From NCBI RefSeq assembly GCF_037861325.1, contig NZ_JAFELW010000002.1: a DNA stretch of 64,000 nt. One strand, given 5' to 3'. This document shows positions 1-8,447 of the stretch, piece after piece. Below the pieces are notes generated by a model that saw only the letters and a program-made list of their open reading frames with translations, had not been told where the DNA came from and searched no databases. The stretch's first letter is position 1; each line of letters begins with the position of its first letter. The position numbers and the translations under genes were made by a program. The stretch comes from Riemerella anatipestifer_F (GTDB taxonomy: Bacteria > Bacteroidota > Bacteroidia > Flavobacteriales > Weeksellaceae).

Positions 1-555
1 TCGCTCTTTAAGTCCTTCTGATAAATGATTTTGAGCTTCTTCTAAATCCTTCTTTAAATTCTGATAAGCCGAAAAAATCTTTTGATATTCTGCTAAAATA
101 GACTGATTTTGTGCAATGCCATCTATAATTCTAAATTGATAAGCCTCCGTAAATAACAACGAAGTTTCAAACTGCGAATGTATATCCACCAACCTAGATG
201 ACAAATTTTTAAGAACATCTAATGTTACAGGAACATCGTTCACAAAAGCCCTAGATTTGCCACTTGGGAGAATCTCTCGTCTGATGATGGTGGGATTTTC
301 AAAGTCCAAATCATTTTCATCAAAAAAGGATTTTAAATCGTTAGAAACTTCAAATTCGGCTTCTACAACGCTCTTTTGCTCTATATCTGCCATAGCTTTT
401 AGGTTGGCTCTCTCGCCAAGAATCAGCCTTAAAGCTCCTAAAATAATAGATTTACCAGCTCCCGTTTCTCCTGTAATGACCTGCAAACCCTTATTAAGAT
501 TTAAACTCAATTTATCTATAAGGGCAAAATTTTGTATGTAAATTTTATTTAGCAT
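1..555 (-). CDS. recN: DNA repair protein RecN (N-terminal part; cut by window edge)
   Basis: RecN is an SMC-like ATPase of double-strand break repair. About 185 N-terminal residues are present and the rest lies left of the window. The start reads MLNKIYIQNFALID, the usual RecN/SMC opening, followed by Walker A GETGAGKS at residues 29-36 and the VDIHSQ(F/H) segment seen in RecN before the coiled coil. The ATG at 555 sits five bases after a TATTTTTG promoter element on the same strand (561-568), so the mRNA may have almost no leader. The family call is firm; nothing can be said of the missing part. Confidence 0.93.
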   Translation of the reverse strand, partial: MLNKIYIQNFALIDKLSLNLNKGLQVITGETGAGKSIILGALRLILGERANLKAMADIEQKSVVEAEFEVSNDLKSFFDENDLDFENPTIIRREILPSGKSRAFVNDVPVTLDVLKNLSSRLVDIHSQFETSLLFTEAYQFRIIDGIAQNQSILAEYQKIFSAYQNLKKDLEEAQNHLSEGLKER

Positions 556-560
556 AGGTA

Positions 561-568
561 CAAAAATA
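561..568 (-). promoter_or_regulatory. Bacteroidota -7 element (TATTTTTG) of recN
   Basis: TATTTTTG on the minus strand fits TAnnTTTG and ends five bases before the recN ATG, suggesting a leaderless or nearly leaderless transcript. No clear -33 TTTG was identified. Confidence 0.45.
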
Positions 569-599
569 CGAATTTAACTTTCAGCTCTGAAAGAAAATA

Positions 600-1823
600 T
601 TAGCTAGGAATCTTCTGTATTTTAAACTCATTTCTGAGCAAGGCTAACTTTATTTCGTTTTTCAAATCAGAAGAAACTTTGTCTACTTTTATTTTTAACT
701 TCGAAAGTTTATCGTAAGTGCTTATCTGGTGATACCAATCATAAAATCCATAACCCGACACTTGCTCTTTTTCTATCAACAAAAACGATTTTTCGCCTCT
801 CGTCCTGCCCTGTCCTGTAAGAAGGATATTTTTATCTTTAAAACTTAAAAACTGTTCAAGAGCTTCTTTGCTGTTTAAAACTTCGTGATTTTTAATAAAA
901 TTAAGCACTTTTCTCCCCTGCGAATGGGTTTTAAATTTAATCATAGGCAATAACGGCATATCTCTACGCACTCTTTTGACAAGCCATTCATCATTTTCAA
1001 AAAAAAGTCCATACGGCAAATGTGTCGTTTTGGCAAGACCTTTAGTATTCATAATCAGCTTTGCAAACAACTCTGACGCCACTAGTTCATAAGAAATCTG
1101 TTCTACTTCATTTTGTATTTTTTGCCACTTTTTAGATTTGGCATTAAATACCTTCTTCGCAAACTTATAAATACCTTCTGTAACCTCGGATAAAATAACC
1201 TTTCCTCTAGCATCTTGGAAATAAACAATCCCTCGTTCTGCTGGTAAATCTTGGGTAAGTGTTTTAACTTTATTGAGGTAGGTTTTTGCATTAGCTTCCT
1301 CAAAATGGGATTGGATAATCTCGTTATCTTTATCCTTAGTCATTAGCAGTTTAAAAAGGTCCAGCGTTGCTCTAGCATCACTACTTGCTCTGTGATGTTC
1401 TGCTAAAGGTATGCCTAAAGATTTTACCAATTTTCCCAAAGAATAACTTTCTTCATTAGGAATGAGTTTTTTGGCTAAAGGTATGGTATCTAAAGTTTCC
1501 ATACTGAAATGATAGCCCAACCTCTTAAAAGACTGCCTCAACATTCTATAATCAAAATCTACATTATGACCTACTAAGGTGCTTCCCTCGGTGATTTCTA
1601 TAATTCTTTTGGCAATTTCGTGGAATTTAGGAGCGGTTTTAACCATTTTAGGCGTGATACCTGTCAGTTTTTGCACAAAATGAGAAATATCGGCTTCTGG
1701 ATTTACCATAGAGATAAATTGATCTACTATTTTATGCCCATCATAACGATAGATAGCGACCTCTATAATACACTCCTCTCGGAATGCACCACCATTACTC
1801 TCTATGTCTATTACCGAATACAT
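600..1823 (-). CDS. DnaQ-type 3'-5' exonuclease with degenerate GIY-YIG-like C-terminal half
   Basis: The N-terminal 160 residues are a DEDDh exonuclease like the epsilon subunit of DNA polymerase III: D6-x-E8 (DIES), D89 in GHNVDFD, and H144/D149 in HHRASSD are the metal ligands and catalytic His. From about residue 193 follows a UvrC/Cho-like region (LPAERGIVYFQD...GKVIL), but the GIY-YIG residues themselves are altered, so the nuclease of this half is probably dead or only structural. Many Bacteroidota carry such 400-460 residue exonuclease fusions. It is probably involved in repair or proofreading. It lies 44 bases downstream of recN's start region and is transcribed the same way. The exonuclease call is firm; the physiological role is inferred. 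Confidence 0.85.
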   Translation of the reverse strand: MYSVIDIESNGGAFREECIIEVAIYRYDGHKIVDQFISMVNPEADISHFVQKLTGITPKMVKTAPKFHEIAKRIIEITEGSTLVGHNVDFDYRMLRQSFKRLGYHFSMETLDTIPLAKKLIPNEESYSLGKLVKSLGIPLAEHHRASSDARATLDLFKLLMTKDKDNEIIQSHFEEANAKTYLNKVKTLTQDLPAERGIVYFQDARGKVILSEVTEGIYKFAKKVFNAKSKKWQKIQNEVEQISYELVASELFAKLIMNTKGLAKTTHLPYGLFFENDEWLVKRVRRDMPLLPMIKFKTHSQGRKVLNFIKNHEVLNSKEALEQFLSFKDKNILLTGQGRTRGEKSFLLIEKEQVSGYGFYDWYHQISTYDKLSKLKIKVDKVSSDLKNEIKLALLRNEFKIQKIPS

Positions 1824-1914
1824 TTAGTTTTTAAAATAAAAACAATCACAATATCAAAGGGTGCAAACTTGCGGATATTTTTCATCAAATGCAAATTTAA
1901 CCACCGCTTAATCC

Positions 1915-1949
1915 ACAAAAAAATGATTCAGATTAAATCTGAATCATTT
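1915..1949 (-). terminator. Intrinsic terminator after the HerA-like ATPase gene
   Basis: A near-perfect inverted repeat of 14 + 14 bases (1921-1934 and 1936-1949, around TGATTCAGATT) is followed on the minus strand by a run of seven T. It lies 27 bases past the stop at 1976. Confidence 0.8.
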
Positions 1950-1975
1950 AATTTTATAGGTTATGATATTAATTG

Positions 1976-3526
1976 TTAGTACCTTCTCCTAGAAGTGGAT
2001 TTTAATCCAAGCATACCTAGTATGGCTTTAGCTCCTTCTCTCATTAGAGTTGTACCAAAGGTTTTAGCCATAGGACTTTTCAATACAGTATCAAATATAC
2101 TAGGTTCTTCTTGTTCTTTAGTCACAGTTGTTTTAGGTGTTTCTTGAGACGCCTGACTTCCCTCGGCTACAGGAACCATTCTTTTAGATAAAATCTCGTA
2201 AGCACTTTCTTTATCTATACTATTCTGATATTTCTTAACTAAAGCCGACCCTGCCGTTAGATTATCTATCTCGGTAGCCGTTAATACTCCCATTCTACTC
2301 TCTGGCGAAATAAGGTAAGTCTGCACCAAAGGAGTTGGGATACCTTTTTCATCTAATGCCGTTACAAACGCCTCTCCTATTCCTAAATTTTGGATGAGTT
2401 CTTCTGCCTTATAATACTCTGTAACAGGATAGTTTTGTATGGCTTTTTCTATTTCTTTTCTATCTTTAGCCGTAAATCCTCTCAATGCGTGCTGAATCTT
2501 AAGACCTAGCTGACTCAAAACATTCTCTGGCACATCTCCAGGTATTTGAGTAATAAAATAAATACCAACCCCTTTAGAACGGATAAGTTTTACCATAGTT
2601 TCTATCTGTGAAAGCAAGGTTTTAGAGGCTTCTTTAAAAATTAAGTGAGCTTCGTCTATAAAAAGCACCAATTTGGGTTTTCCACTATCGCCTTCTTCTG
2701 GAAAAGTAAGGTAAATTTCGGCAAACAAAGATAGCATAAAGGTAGAAAATAAGTTGGGTTTATTCTGAATGTCATCTACACGCATAATATTTACCACACC
2801 TTTCCCATCTCTAGTTTGTAACAAATCATTAACCTCAAAGCTAGGTTCACCAAAGAACGCTGTTGCTCCCTCTTGCTCTAAAGCTACAATAGACCTCAAA
2901 ATAGCCCCTAAAGATGCTGGTGCAATAGAGCCGTAGTTTTCTGCTATTTCTTTCTTACCATTATCGTCCGTAGTTACATACTGCAATACTTTTTTAATAT
3001 CTTCTAAATCAATTAGAGGTAAGCCCTTATCATCACAATATTTAAAGACTATCGACATAATGCTACTTTGGGTATCATTAAGCCCCAATATTTTACTGAG
3101 TAGCACTGGTCCAAATTCTGTAACCGTAGCCCTCAACTGAACACCTTTAGCTCCAGAAATAGTCATTAACTCCACTGGAAAAGGCTGAGCTTTGTACGGC
3201 AACTCTGTTTTAGCATAGCGTTCTTTAATGATGTTATTTTCCTCCCCTGCCTCTGCTATTCCTGAAAAATCACCTTTAATATCCATTACTAAAGACGGTA
3301 TCCCTGCATGAGAAAGTTGTTCTACAAAGACCTGTATGGTCTTCGTTTTTCCCGTTCCTGTAGCCCCAGCTATAAGACCATGACGGTTTAAAGTTTTTAA
3401 CGGAAGTTTTACATCTACCTCTTTTATTACCTCTCCATCTAGCATTCCCTTCCCTAGGATAATACTATCTCCTTTGGAGCTATATCTACTGCTTAGTTCT
3501 TCTATAAATTTAGTTTTGTCTGCCAT
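1976..3526 (-). CDS. HerA/YjgR-like ATPase (DUF853 family)
   Basis: A P-loop ATPase of the HerA/FtsK superfamily, DUF853 (YjgR) branch, 516 residues. Walker A is GATGTGKT at residues 54-61, with the family signature MDIKGDFSG after it; Walker B is LFIDEAHLIF near residue 295, and a TQIPGDVP(E)NVL segment follows. The far C-terminus is a basic low-complexity tail. The start is set at MADKTKF (3526): the reading frame extends upstream to 3601, but those 25 residues are low-complexity and would overlap the intergenic promoter region. The gene is divergent from the Gre-like gene. The in vivo role of this family is not established; DNA translocation or remodelling is inferred from HerA. Confidence 0.88.
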   Translation of the reverse strand: MADKTKFIEELSSRYSSKGDSIILGKGMLDGEVIKEVDVKLPLKTLNRHGLIAGATGTGKTKTIQVFVEQLSHAGIPSLVMDIKGDFSGIAEAGEENNIIKERYAKTELPYKAQPFPVELMTISGAKGVQLRATVTEFGPVLLSKILGLNDTQSSIMSIVFKYCDDKGLPLIDLEDIKKVLQYVTTDDNGKKEIAENYGSIAPASLGAILRSIVALEQEGATAFFGEPSFEVNDLLQTRDGKGVVNIMRVDDIQNKPNLFSTFMLSLFAEIYLTFPEEGDSGKPKLVLFIDEAHLIFKEASKTLLSQIETMVKLIRSKGVGIYFITQIPGDVPENVLSQLGLKIQHALRGFTAKDRKEIEKAIQNYPVTEYYKAEELIQNLGIGEAFVTALDEKGIPTPLVQTYLISPESRMGVLTATEIDNLTAGSALVKKYQNSIDKESAYEILSKRMVPVAEGSQASQETPKTTVTKEQEEPSIFDTVLKSPMAKTFGTTLMREGAKAILGMLGLKSTSRRRY

Positions 3527-3638
3527 TTTACATTTTTTGATGGATAAAATTAAGAAATAAAACTGAATAATAGCTCTTTTATCTATCTTAAATAATCTCA
3601 TCTAGGATAAACCAGTCCTAAATGTGGTAGATTTTGTT

Positions 3639-3646
3639 TATATTTG
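3639..3646 (+). promoter_or_regulatory. Bacteroidota -7 element (TATATTTG) of the Gre-like gene
   Basis: TATATTTG exactly fits TAnnTTTG, 25 bases before the ATG at 3672. Its position rules out a start at 3624. Confidence 0.55.
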
Positions 3647-3671
3647 TTACTCTATAAAAGATATAATCCTT

Positions 3672-4115
3672 ATGGAAAAAGAAATCATTTTAAAAGCCAT
3701 TGCTAACGAGCAACAAAAGATAGTGGATAACCTACAAAAATCTGTAGAGCGTTACCGTATAGAGTCTGACATAGATGAAGATGCTACCCACGACCCTGAA
3801 GACTTTTCACATCAAACAGAGGCTAAAGATATGCAGCTTAGGTTTGAACAGATGGCAAATACGGCAAAAAATCATTTAGCATTCATAGAACATTCTGCCC
3901 AAGAACACCATATAAGTGTTGAAAGTGGTTGCCTTATTAAAACCGACAAAAGTTATATTTTTATTGGAATCTCAGTGCCACCATTCAAATACGAAGGGAA
4001 AGATGTAATTTGTGTTTCTGAAGAGGCTCCTATTTATTCAAAAATAAAAGACGCTAAAGTTGGCGATAAGGTTAATTTTGGCTCTCATCAAATTGAAATT
4101 ATAGAAATAGCCTAA
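3672..4115 (+). CDS. GreA/GreB-like C-terminal domain protein
   Basis: A 147-residue cytosolic protein. The first 80 residues are charged and helical, with clustered Asp/Glu (DIDEDATHDPEDF); the last 60 (SGCLIKTDKSYIFIGISVPPF...GDKVNFGSHQIEIIEIA) resemble the FKBP-like C-terminal domain of transcript-cleavage factors GreA/GreB. It is a Gre-like protein rather than canonical GreA: the coiled-coil is short and its tip differs, so RNA polymerase binding is likely but cleavage stimulation is uncertain. The start at 3672 follows a good promoter element at 3639-3646; the longer frame from 3624 would begin before that element. Confidence 0.65.
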   Translation: MEKEIILKAIANEQQKIVDNLQKSVERYRIESDIDEDATHDPEDFSHQTEAKDMQLRFEQMANTAKNHLAFIEHSAQEHHISVESGCLIKTDKSYIFIGISVPPFKYEGKDVICVSEEAPIYSKIKDAKVGDKVNFGSHQIEIIEIA

Positions 4116-4169
4116 TCCAAAAAATGGACTTCTGTAACCCAAGTTTCATAACTTGTGGAGTGGAAGTCT

Positions 4170-4177
4170 TACCTTTG
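4170..4177 (+). promoter_or_regulatory. Bacteroidota -7 element (TACCTTTG) of the sulfur island
   Basis: TACCTTTG matches TAnnTTTG nine bases before the TSUP transporter ATG. It is the likely promoter of 4187-6818 or further. Confidence 0.55.
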
Positions 4178-4186
4178 TAGAAAATT

Positions 4187-4981
4187 ATGGAGCTACTAGG
4201 TTATTTTTTTGCTATCATTATTGGGCTAGTACTCGGTCTTATGGGCGGTGGTGGTAGTATTTTAAGCGTACCTGTTTTTGCCTACCTTTTTGGGTTAGAT
4301 GCCGTTACCTCAACCACGCTCTCTTTATTTGTGGTTGCTTGTAATGGATTAGTAGGCTCTTTGGGACATTTTAAAGAAAAACAAATACACCTCAACACCG
4401 CTCTGTTATTTGGCATCCCATCTGTTTTGGGAGTGCTTTTCTCTAGGAGAGTAGTTGTACCTCATCTACCTGAGTACATCATCAACCGTTGGGGTATTTG
4501 CCTTACTAAAGATATGTTTCTCCTCGTTTTATTTGCCTTGCTAATGCTCTTAGCATCATACAAAATGATTGTAGGAAGCAAAACCGAACCAAGTACTCTA
4601 GAGGCTTCTCCATCTAGAAATACCATGCTCATCTCCCAAGGGCTGTTGGTAGGCATCATTACAGGATTAGTAGGTGCTGGTGGAGGATTTCTTATCATTC
4701 CTGCTTTGGTAATGATTTTAGGGTTAAAAATGAAGGAAGCTATTGGTACCTCACTGTTTATTATTACCCTTAGTAGTACTATAGGTTTTATAAGCTCTTT
4801 AGACAAAGTTGCCATAGACTGGCAATTTCTCTTATCTTTTACGGGGCTATCTATTCTAGGAGTTTTATTGGGTTTGGCTTTATCTAAAAGAGTAGATGGT
4901 AAAAAACTCAAACCTGCTTTTGGTTGGTTTGTGTTAGGTATGGGAGTTTATATCCTAATTAAAGAATTAATTTTAAAATAA
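4187..4981 (+). CDS. TSUP-family sulfite/sulfur anion exporter (TauE/SafE)
   Basis: A 264-residue inner-membrane protein with about eight hydrophobic segments arranged as two repeats. Each repeat opens with a Gly-rich signature: GLMGGGGSILSVP near residue 17 and GLVGAGGGFLIIPAL near residue 160, typical of TauE/SafE (TSUP) carriers. These export sulfite, sulfoacetate or related sulfur anions, and some family members import thiosulfate. It is the first gene of a plus-strand run whose next members are a persulfide dioxygenase and rhodaneses, spaced 13 and 3 bases apart, so export of sulfite or thiosulfate made by them is a sensible inference. The exact substrate cannot be read from sequence. 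Confidence 0.88.
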   Translation: MELLGYFFAIIIGLVLGLMGGGGSILSVPVFAYLFGLDAVTSTTLSLFVVACNGLVGSLGHFKEKQIHLNTALLFGIPSVLGVLFSRRVVVPHLPEYIINRWGICLTKDMFLLVLFALLMLLASYKMIVGSKTEPSTLEASPSRNTMLISQGLLVGIITGLVGAGGGFLIIPALVMILGLKMKEAIGTSLFIITLSSTIGFISSLDKVAIDWQFLLSFTGLSILGVLLGLALSKRVDGKKLKPAFGWFVLGMGVYILIKELILK

Positions 4982-4994
4982 AAATAGTATCATT

Positions 4995-6401
4995 ATGAAA
5001 ATAGAACAAATATACACAGGTTGCCTTGCACAAGGAGCCTACTACATTACTTCTAACGGCGAAGCAGCCATTATAGACCCACTGCGTGAAGTACAACCTT
5101 ACTTAGAGCGTTTAGAGAAAGACGGTGTTACCCTAAAATACATTTTTGAAACTCACTTCCACGCTGATTTTGTATCGGGACATTTAGATTTAAGTAAAAA
5201 AACAGGCGCTCCTATCATCTACGGTCCTACTGCAAAGCCTAGTTTTGAAGCTATTATTGCAGAAGACCATCAAATTTTTGAGTTAGGAAAGGTTAAAATA
5301 AAAGTGCTACACACCCCAGGACATACGATGGAAAGTGCGTGTTTTCTACTCCTTGATGAAAACGGAAAAGAGACCGCATTGTTTAGTGGCGACACGCTAT
5401 TTTTAGGCGATGTGGGGCGTCCTGACTTGGCACAAAAGGCCACTAATCTTACTCAAGAAGAATTAGCAGGACTATTGTACGAAAGTCTTTACAGCAAAAT
5501 ACTTCCCCTACCAGATGATGTTACCGTGTATCCAGCACACGGAGCGGGTTCTGCTTGTGGTAAAAATATGATGAAGGAAACCGTAGACAGCCTTGGCAAC
5601 CAAAAGAAAATAAACTATGCCCTCAATCAACCTAGCAAAGAGGCTTTTATAGAGGCTGTTTTGGACGGACTTACCGCTCCACCGCAATACTTCGGAATGA
5701 ATGTCGCTATGAACAAAGGAGGCTACACCAGCTTTGATGAAGTTTTAAAAAACGGTAAAGAGGCTCTATCTGTAGGAGATTTTGAAACCGTGGCAGAGAA
5801 TACAGGAGCTTTAATCCTTGACACTAGAAATGCCGCTGATTTCCACCAAGGTTTTGTACCTAACTCTATCAATATTGGTCTTAAAGGAAGTTTTGCGCCT
5901 TGGGTAGGTGCAATGATTGTAGATGTTAAACAACCCCTGCTACTAGTCTGTGAAGAAGGTACCGTAGAAGAAGCTATTACTAGACTCGCTCGTGTAGGGT
6001 TTGATAATGTAGTAGGCTACCTCAAAGGTGGTTTTGAATCGTGGAAAAATTCAGGTAAAGAAATAGATACTATTAAAAGAATTTCTGCCGAAGCCTTTGC
6101 TAGCGAATACCACAAAGACACAAAAGTAGTAGACGTAAGAAATATAGGAGAATACTCTGCCGAGCATATAGAAGATGCCCTTAGCCGCCCTCTTATGGAG
6201 ATTAACGACTGGGCAAAAGAACTAGGCGACACACATTTCTACATCCATTGTGCAGGAGGTTATCGTAGTATGATAGCCTCTAGCATACTCAATTCTAGAG
6301 GTATCCGAAACTTTACAGAAGTAGATGGTGGTTTTGCTAAAATTAAGGAAACCTCTGTGCCTACTACCGATTTTGTATGCCAGTCTAAAGTTAAGTTCTA
6401 A
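4995..6401 (+). CDS. Metallo-beta-lactamase persulfide dioxygenase fused to two rhodanese domains (CstB-like)
   Basis: A 468-residue fusion. Residues 1-245 are a metallo-beta-lactamase fold of the ETHE1/persulfide dioxygenase type: H54-F-H56-A-D58, H110 in TPGH, D133 in SGD, H182. Two rhodanese domains follow. The first (about 255-355) has C319 in CEEGTV but lacks the usual Arg at the end of its active loop. The second (about 375-460) has C419 in CAGGYRS with the Arg present. This order matches CstB, which oxidises low-molecular-weight persulfides (bacillithiol persulfide in Firmicutes) and passes sulfane sulfur on. The nearby bshC gene (11.3-12.9 kb) makes bacillithiol persulfide a plausible substrate here. 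Family call firm, substrate inferred. Confidence 0.88.
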   Translation: MKIEQIYTGCLAQGAYYITSNGEAAIIDPLREVQPYLERLEKDGVTLKYIFETHFHADFVSGHLDLSKKTGAPIIYGPTAKPSFEAIIAEDHQIFELGKVKIKVLHTPGHTMESACFLLLDENGKETALFSGDTLFLGDVGRPDLAQKATNLTQEELAGLLYESLYSKILPLPDDVTVYPAHGAGSACGKNMMKETVDSLGNQKKINYALNQPSKEAFIEAVLDGLTAPPQYFGMNVAMNKGGYTSFDEVLKNGKEALSVGDFETVAENTGALILDTRNAADFHQGFVPNSINIGLKGSFAPWVGAMIVDVKQPLLLVCEEGTVEEAITRLARVGFDNVVGYLKGGFESWKNSGKEIDTIKRISAEAFASEYHKDTKVVDVRNIGEYSAEHIEDALSRPLMEINDWAKELGDTHFYIHCAGGYRSMIASSILNSRGIRNFTEVDGGFAKIKETSVPTTDFVCQSKVKF

Positions 6402-6404
6402 ATT

Positions 6405-6818
6405 ATGAAAGTTATACACCAAATGATACTTGGCGGAGGTTTAGCTCTAGGGCTTGCCTCCTGCCAAACAACTGGCAAAGCCAAAAACACTAGAATTGTC
6501 GTATGTGAGTTAGATATAGAAATTACTAGCAAAGCAGATATTGCGAAAATTATAAATGCTCCCAATAGTATTTTGGTGGATGTGAGAACTCCAGAAGAAT
6601 TTGCAGAAGGTAGTGCTAATGGAGCCATCAACATACCTTTAGACCAGTTAGAAAGTCATTTAGATAAACTAAATTCTTCACAGGACATTGTACTTTTCTG
6701 TCGTTCTGGAAGACGCTCCGAAGAAGCTAAGACTATTCTAGAGAAACACAGCTTTAAAAAAGTATATAACGCTGGGACTTGGAACGAAGTGAAAGCCCTT
6801 CAAAAAGAAACCAAATGA
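6405..6818 (+). CDS. Rhodanese-domain lipoprotein
   Basis: A 137-residue single-domain rhodanese with a lipoprotein signal: residues 1-20 end in LASC, so Cys20 is the predicted lipid anchor. The active loop is C99-RSGRRS, a complete and canonical rhodanese loop, after the conserved LVDVRTPEEF. It probably handles sulfane sulfur in the periplasm or on a membrane face. It follows the CstB-like gene by 3 bases and overlaps the next gene by 4 (ATGA), so translation of the two is coupled. Confidence 0.88.
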   Translation: MKVIHQMILGGGLALGLASCQTTGKAKNTRIVVCELDIEITSKADIAKIINAPNSILVDVRTPEEFAEGSANGAINIPLDQLESHLDKLNSSQDIVLFCRSGRRSEEAKTILEKHSFKKVYNAGTWNEVKALQKETK

Positions 6819-7609
6819 ATACTCTAAAAAATAAATTTAGATACGTCTCGGTTACCATATTAACAGTTTTGTTATTTGGAAACTCCTACGCACAAGATAG
6901 AATAAAGATTGATTTTTTTGAACAAATTAAAAATTATGATCTTTCCAAAATTATTGCCGCAGATAGTATTATTTCGGAAAACAGAGAAGAAAAAATAAAA
7001 GAAAAGGTTAAACGCCCCAAAATATTAGGCTTCATAGGAAATAATTATCAAAGATTTTTTATTCATTTTACTTCAGTTATTCAGAACCCAACAAATCCTT
7101 ATGAATATTTGGTATCTGGAAAAACAAAAGTTAGAGAAACCATCTGCACATTTCAAGGGGTAGTTACTGTTAAACAAGCTAAAATCTATAAAAGTAGTGA
7201 CTTCCCAAACTACAAACAGGGATATGCAGATTGTGATGTAAATCTGTACGAAGATAAAAAACAACCTTCTACTGGATTTATAAAAGGTAAACTAAAGAGT
7301 CATTTTTTGATAGATAATAAAGGGCAATTTCGATATGATGCCTTAAATTTCTTTTCTGATGGTTTTTCGAATAATCAATTTGTTGGTAGTTGGACGAGCT
7401 ATAAAACAAATATAACTAAGAGATGTAATTGGGGAGACTACAGAATTCCTGAAAGTGGCGACCTTGATATTGGAGTAGGAGAATTTAGTGTTAATGATAA
7501 ATATCTAAAAAACGGTTGGAAAACTTATAAGCTTGCTCAGGGAGATTTTACCGAAACTTCAGAAACGAAACAAGCTAAACAAAAGGAAGAAGAACAATGG
7601 TGGAGGTAA
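6815..7609 (+). CDS. Exported protein of unknown function, coupled to the lipoprotein rhodanese
   Basis: A 264-residue protein I do not recognise. A signal peptide is visible (positive start, hydrophobic TILTVLLFG, then SYA before QDRIK). The mature part has a charged helical stretch (about 50-62), then a beta-rich region with aromatic and Gly residues, several Cys (TICTF, ADCDVN, KRCNWG) and a Glu/Gln-rich charged tail ending EEEQWWR. The start at 6815 overlaps the rhodanese stop (ATGA), which argues for a linked role in the sulfur island. It is a small-protein shape without membrane spans, likely periplasmic or surface. Function unknown. Confidence 0.7.
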   Translation: MNTLKNKFRYVSVTILTVLLFGNSYAQDRIKIDFFEQIKNYDLSKIIAADSIISENREEKIKEKVKRPKILGFIGNNYQRFFIHFTSVIQNPTNPYEYLVSGKTKVRETICTFQGVVTVKQAKIYKSSDFPNYKQGYADCDVNLYEDKKQPSTGFIKGKLKSHFLIDNKGQFRYDALNFFSDGFSNNQFVGSWTSYKTNITKRCNWGDYRIPESGDLDIGVGEFSVNDKYLKNGWKTYKLAQGDFTETSETKQAKQKEEEQWWR

Positions 7610-7708
7610 AAGTTAACATAGAAATTATTTATTTAGGCTCTAGACTAGCAAATATTTTTATTGTAACTCAAGAACTTTAACAGATATTTTAATTTCAATA
7701 TAAAATCC

Positions 7709-7716
7709 TAGATTTG
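7709..7716 (+). promoter_or_regulatory. Bacteroidota -7 element (TAGATTTG) of the rhodanese-thioredoxin pair
   Basis: TAGATTTG fits TAnnTTTG 23 bases before the ATG at 7740, suggesting that the rhodanese-thioredoxin pair has its own promoter. Confidence 0.5.
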
Positions 7717-7739
7717 CATTTAAACATATTAAATAAATT

Positions 7740-8051
7740 ATGCTAAACTTTATAAAAAAACTTTTTGGAGGAAGTACTATAGATTTCCAAGACCTAGCAT
7801 CTAAAGGTGCTCAAATAGTAGATGTAAGAACTAAAGCCGAGTATAATTCAGGGCATATTTTCAACTCCATCAATATCCCATTGCAGGAGCTGAACCAAAA
7901 TCTCAATCGCTTAGATAAAAACAGACCTGTAATTACCTGTTGTGCTAGTGGTATGCGTAGTGCTTCGGCAAAATCTATCTTATCTAATAATGGCTTTACT
8001 GCTTACAATGGTGGAGGCTGGAGCTCTCTTCAGAAGAAAATCTTAAAATAA
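7740..8051 (+). CDS. Small single-domain rhodanese
   Basis: A 103-residue cytosolic rhodanese (sulfurtransferase). It has no signal peptide. The VDVRTKAEY segment at 28-36 and the active loop C68-ASGMRS (preceded by a second Cys, C67) are intact, with Arg at the end of the loop. It probably shuttles sulfane sulfur to or from thiols. The thioredoxin gene follows after 6 bases, the natural reductant for a persulfidated rhodanese, and both belong to the sulfur island that starts at 4187. Confidence 0.9.
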   Translation: MLNFIKKLFGGSTIDFQDLASKGAQIVDVRTKAEYNSGHIFNSINIPLQELNQNLNRLDKNRPVITCCASGMRSASAKSILSNNGFTAYNGGGWSSLQKKILK

Positions 8052-8057
8052 AAAGGT

Positions 8058-8357
8058 ATGTCTCAAAAATTTAAAGAACTCATAAACTCTCCCCAACCTG
8101 TACTCATAGACTTTTTTGCTACTTGGTGCCAACCTTGCAAGGTACAGTCTTCGGTACTTAACACCGTGAAAGAAAATGTGGGAGATACGGCTAGAATTGT
8201 AAAAATAGACATTGACAACTACCCTTCTATCGCTAGCGAATACAACGTAAGAAGTGTACCCACTCTTATGATTTTTAAAAACAGTGAACTCCTTTGGAAA
8301 GGTAGTGGCGTACACGATGTAAATACCCTAACTCAACTTCTTAAAAATTTTGCTTAA
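8058..8357 (+). CDS. Thioredoxin-family protein
   Basis: A 99-residue thioredoxin fold with active site W23-C24-Q-P-C27 (WCQPC in place of the canonical WCGPC), the buried Asp (LIDFFATW) and the cis-Pro loop VRSVPTLMIF. It reduces disulfides or persulfides in the cytosol. It sits 6 bases behind a rhodanese, so recycling of persulfidated rhodanese or low-molecular-weight persulfide is a likely job. The Gln in the active site should shift redox potential relative to Trx1; housekeeping TrxA is probably elsewhere. Confidence 0.9.
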   Translation: MSQKFKELINSPQPVLIDFFATWCQPCKVQSSVLNTVKENVGDTARIVKIDIDNYPSIASEYNVRSVPTLMIFKNSELLWKGSGVHDVNTLTQLLKNFA

Positions 8358-8383
8358 ATAAATTTAAGTATAAATATTCTATA

Positions 8384-8421
8384 AAAAAACTTGCACCCTT
8401 TATAGAGAGTGCAAGTTTTTT
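8384..8421. terminator. Bidirectional intrinsic terminator between thioredoxin and fabD
   Basis: A 13-base stem (8384-8396 and 8409-8421, core CTTGCAC/GTGCAAG) has A-run and T-run flanks on both sides. It lies between convergent genes and can serve both. Confidence 0.88.
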
Positions 8422-8447
8422 ATTAAAGCTCGTTTACTTAGTTTTTT

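Noticed and set aside
257..541. A plus-strand frame over the recN start
   Set aside because: It is the complement of the strong recN coding region with GETGAGKS; no independent support.
4462..4911. A 149-codon minus-strand frame inside the TSUP transporter
   Set aside because: It lies wholly within the transporter gene, has no family features, and the plus strand has clear TauE/SafE motifs.
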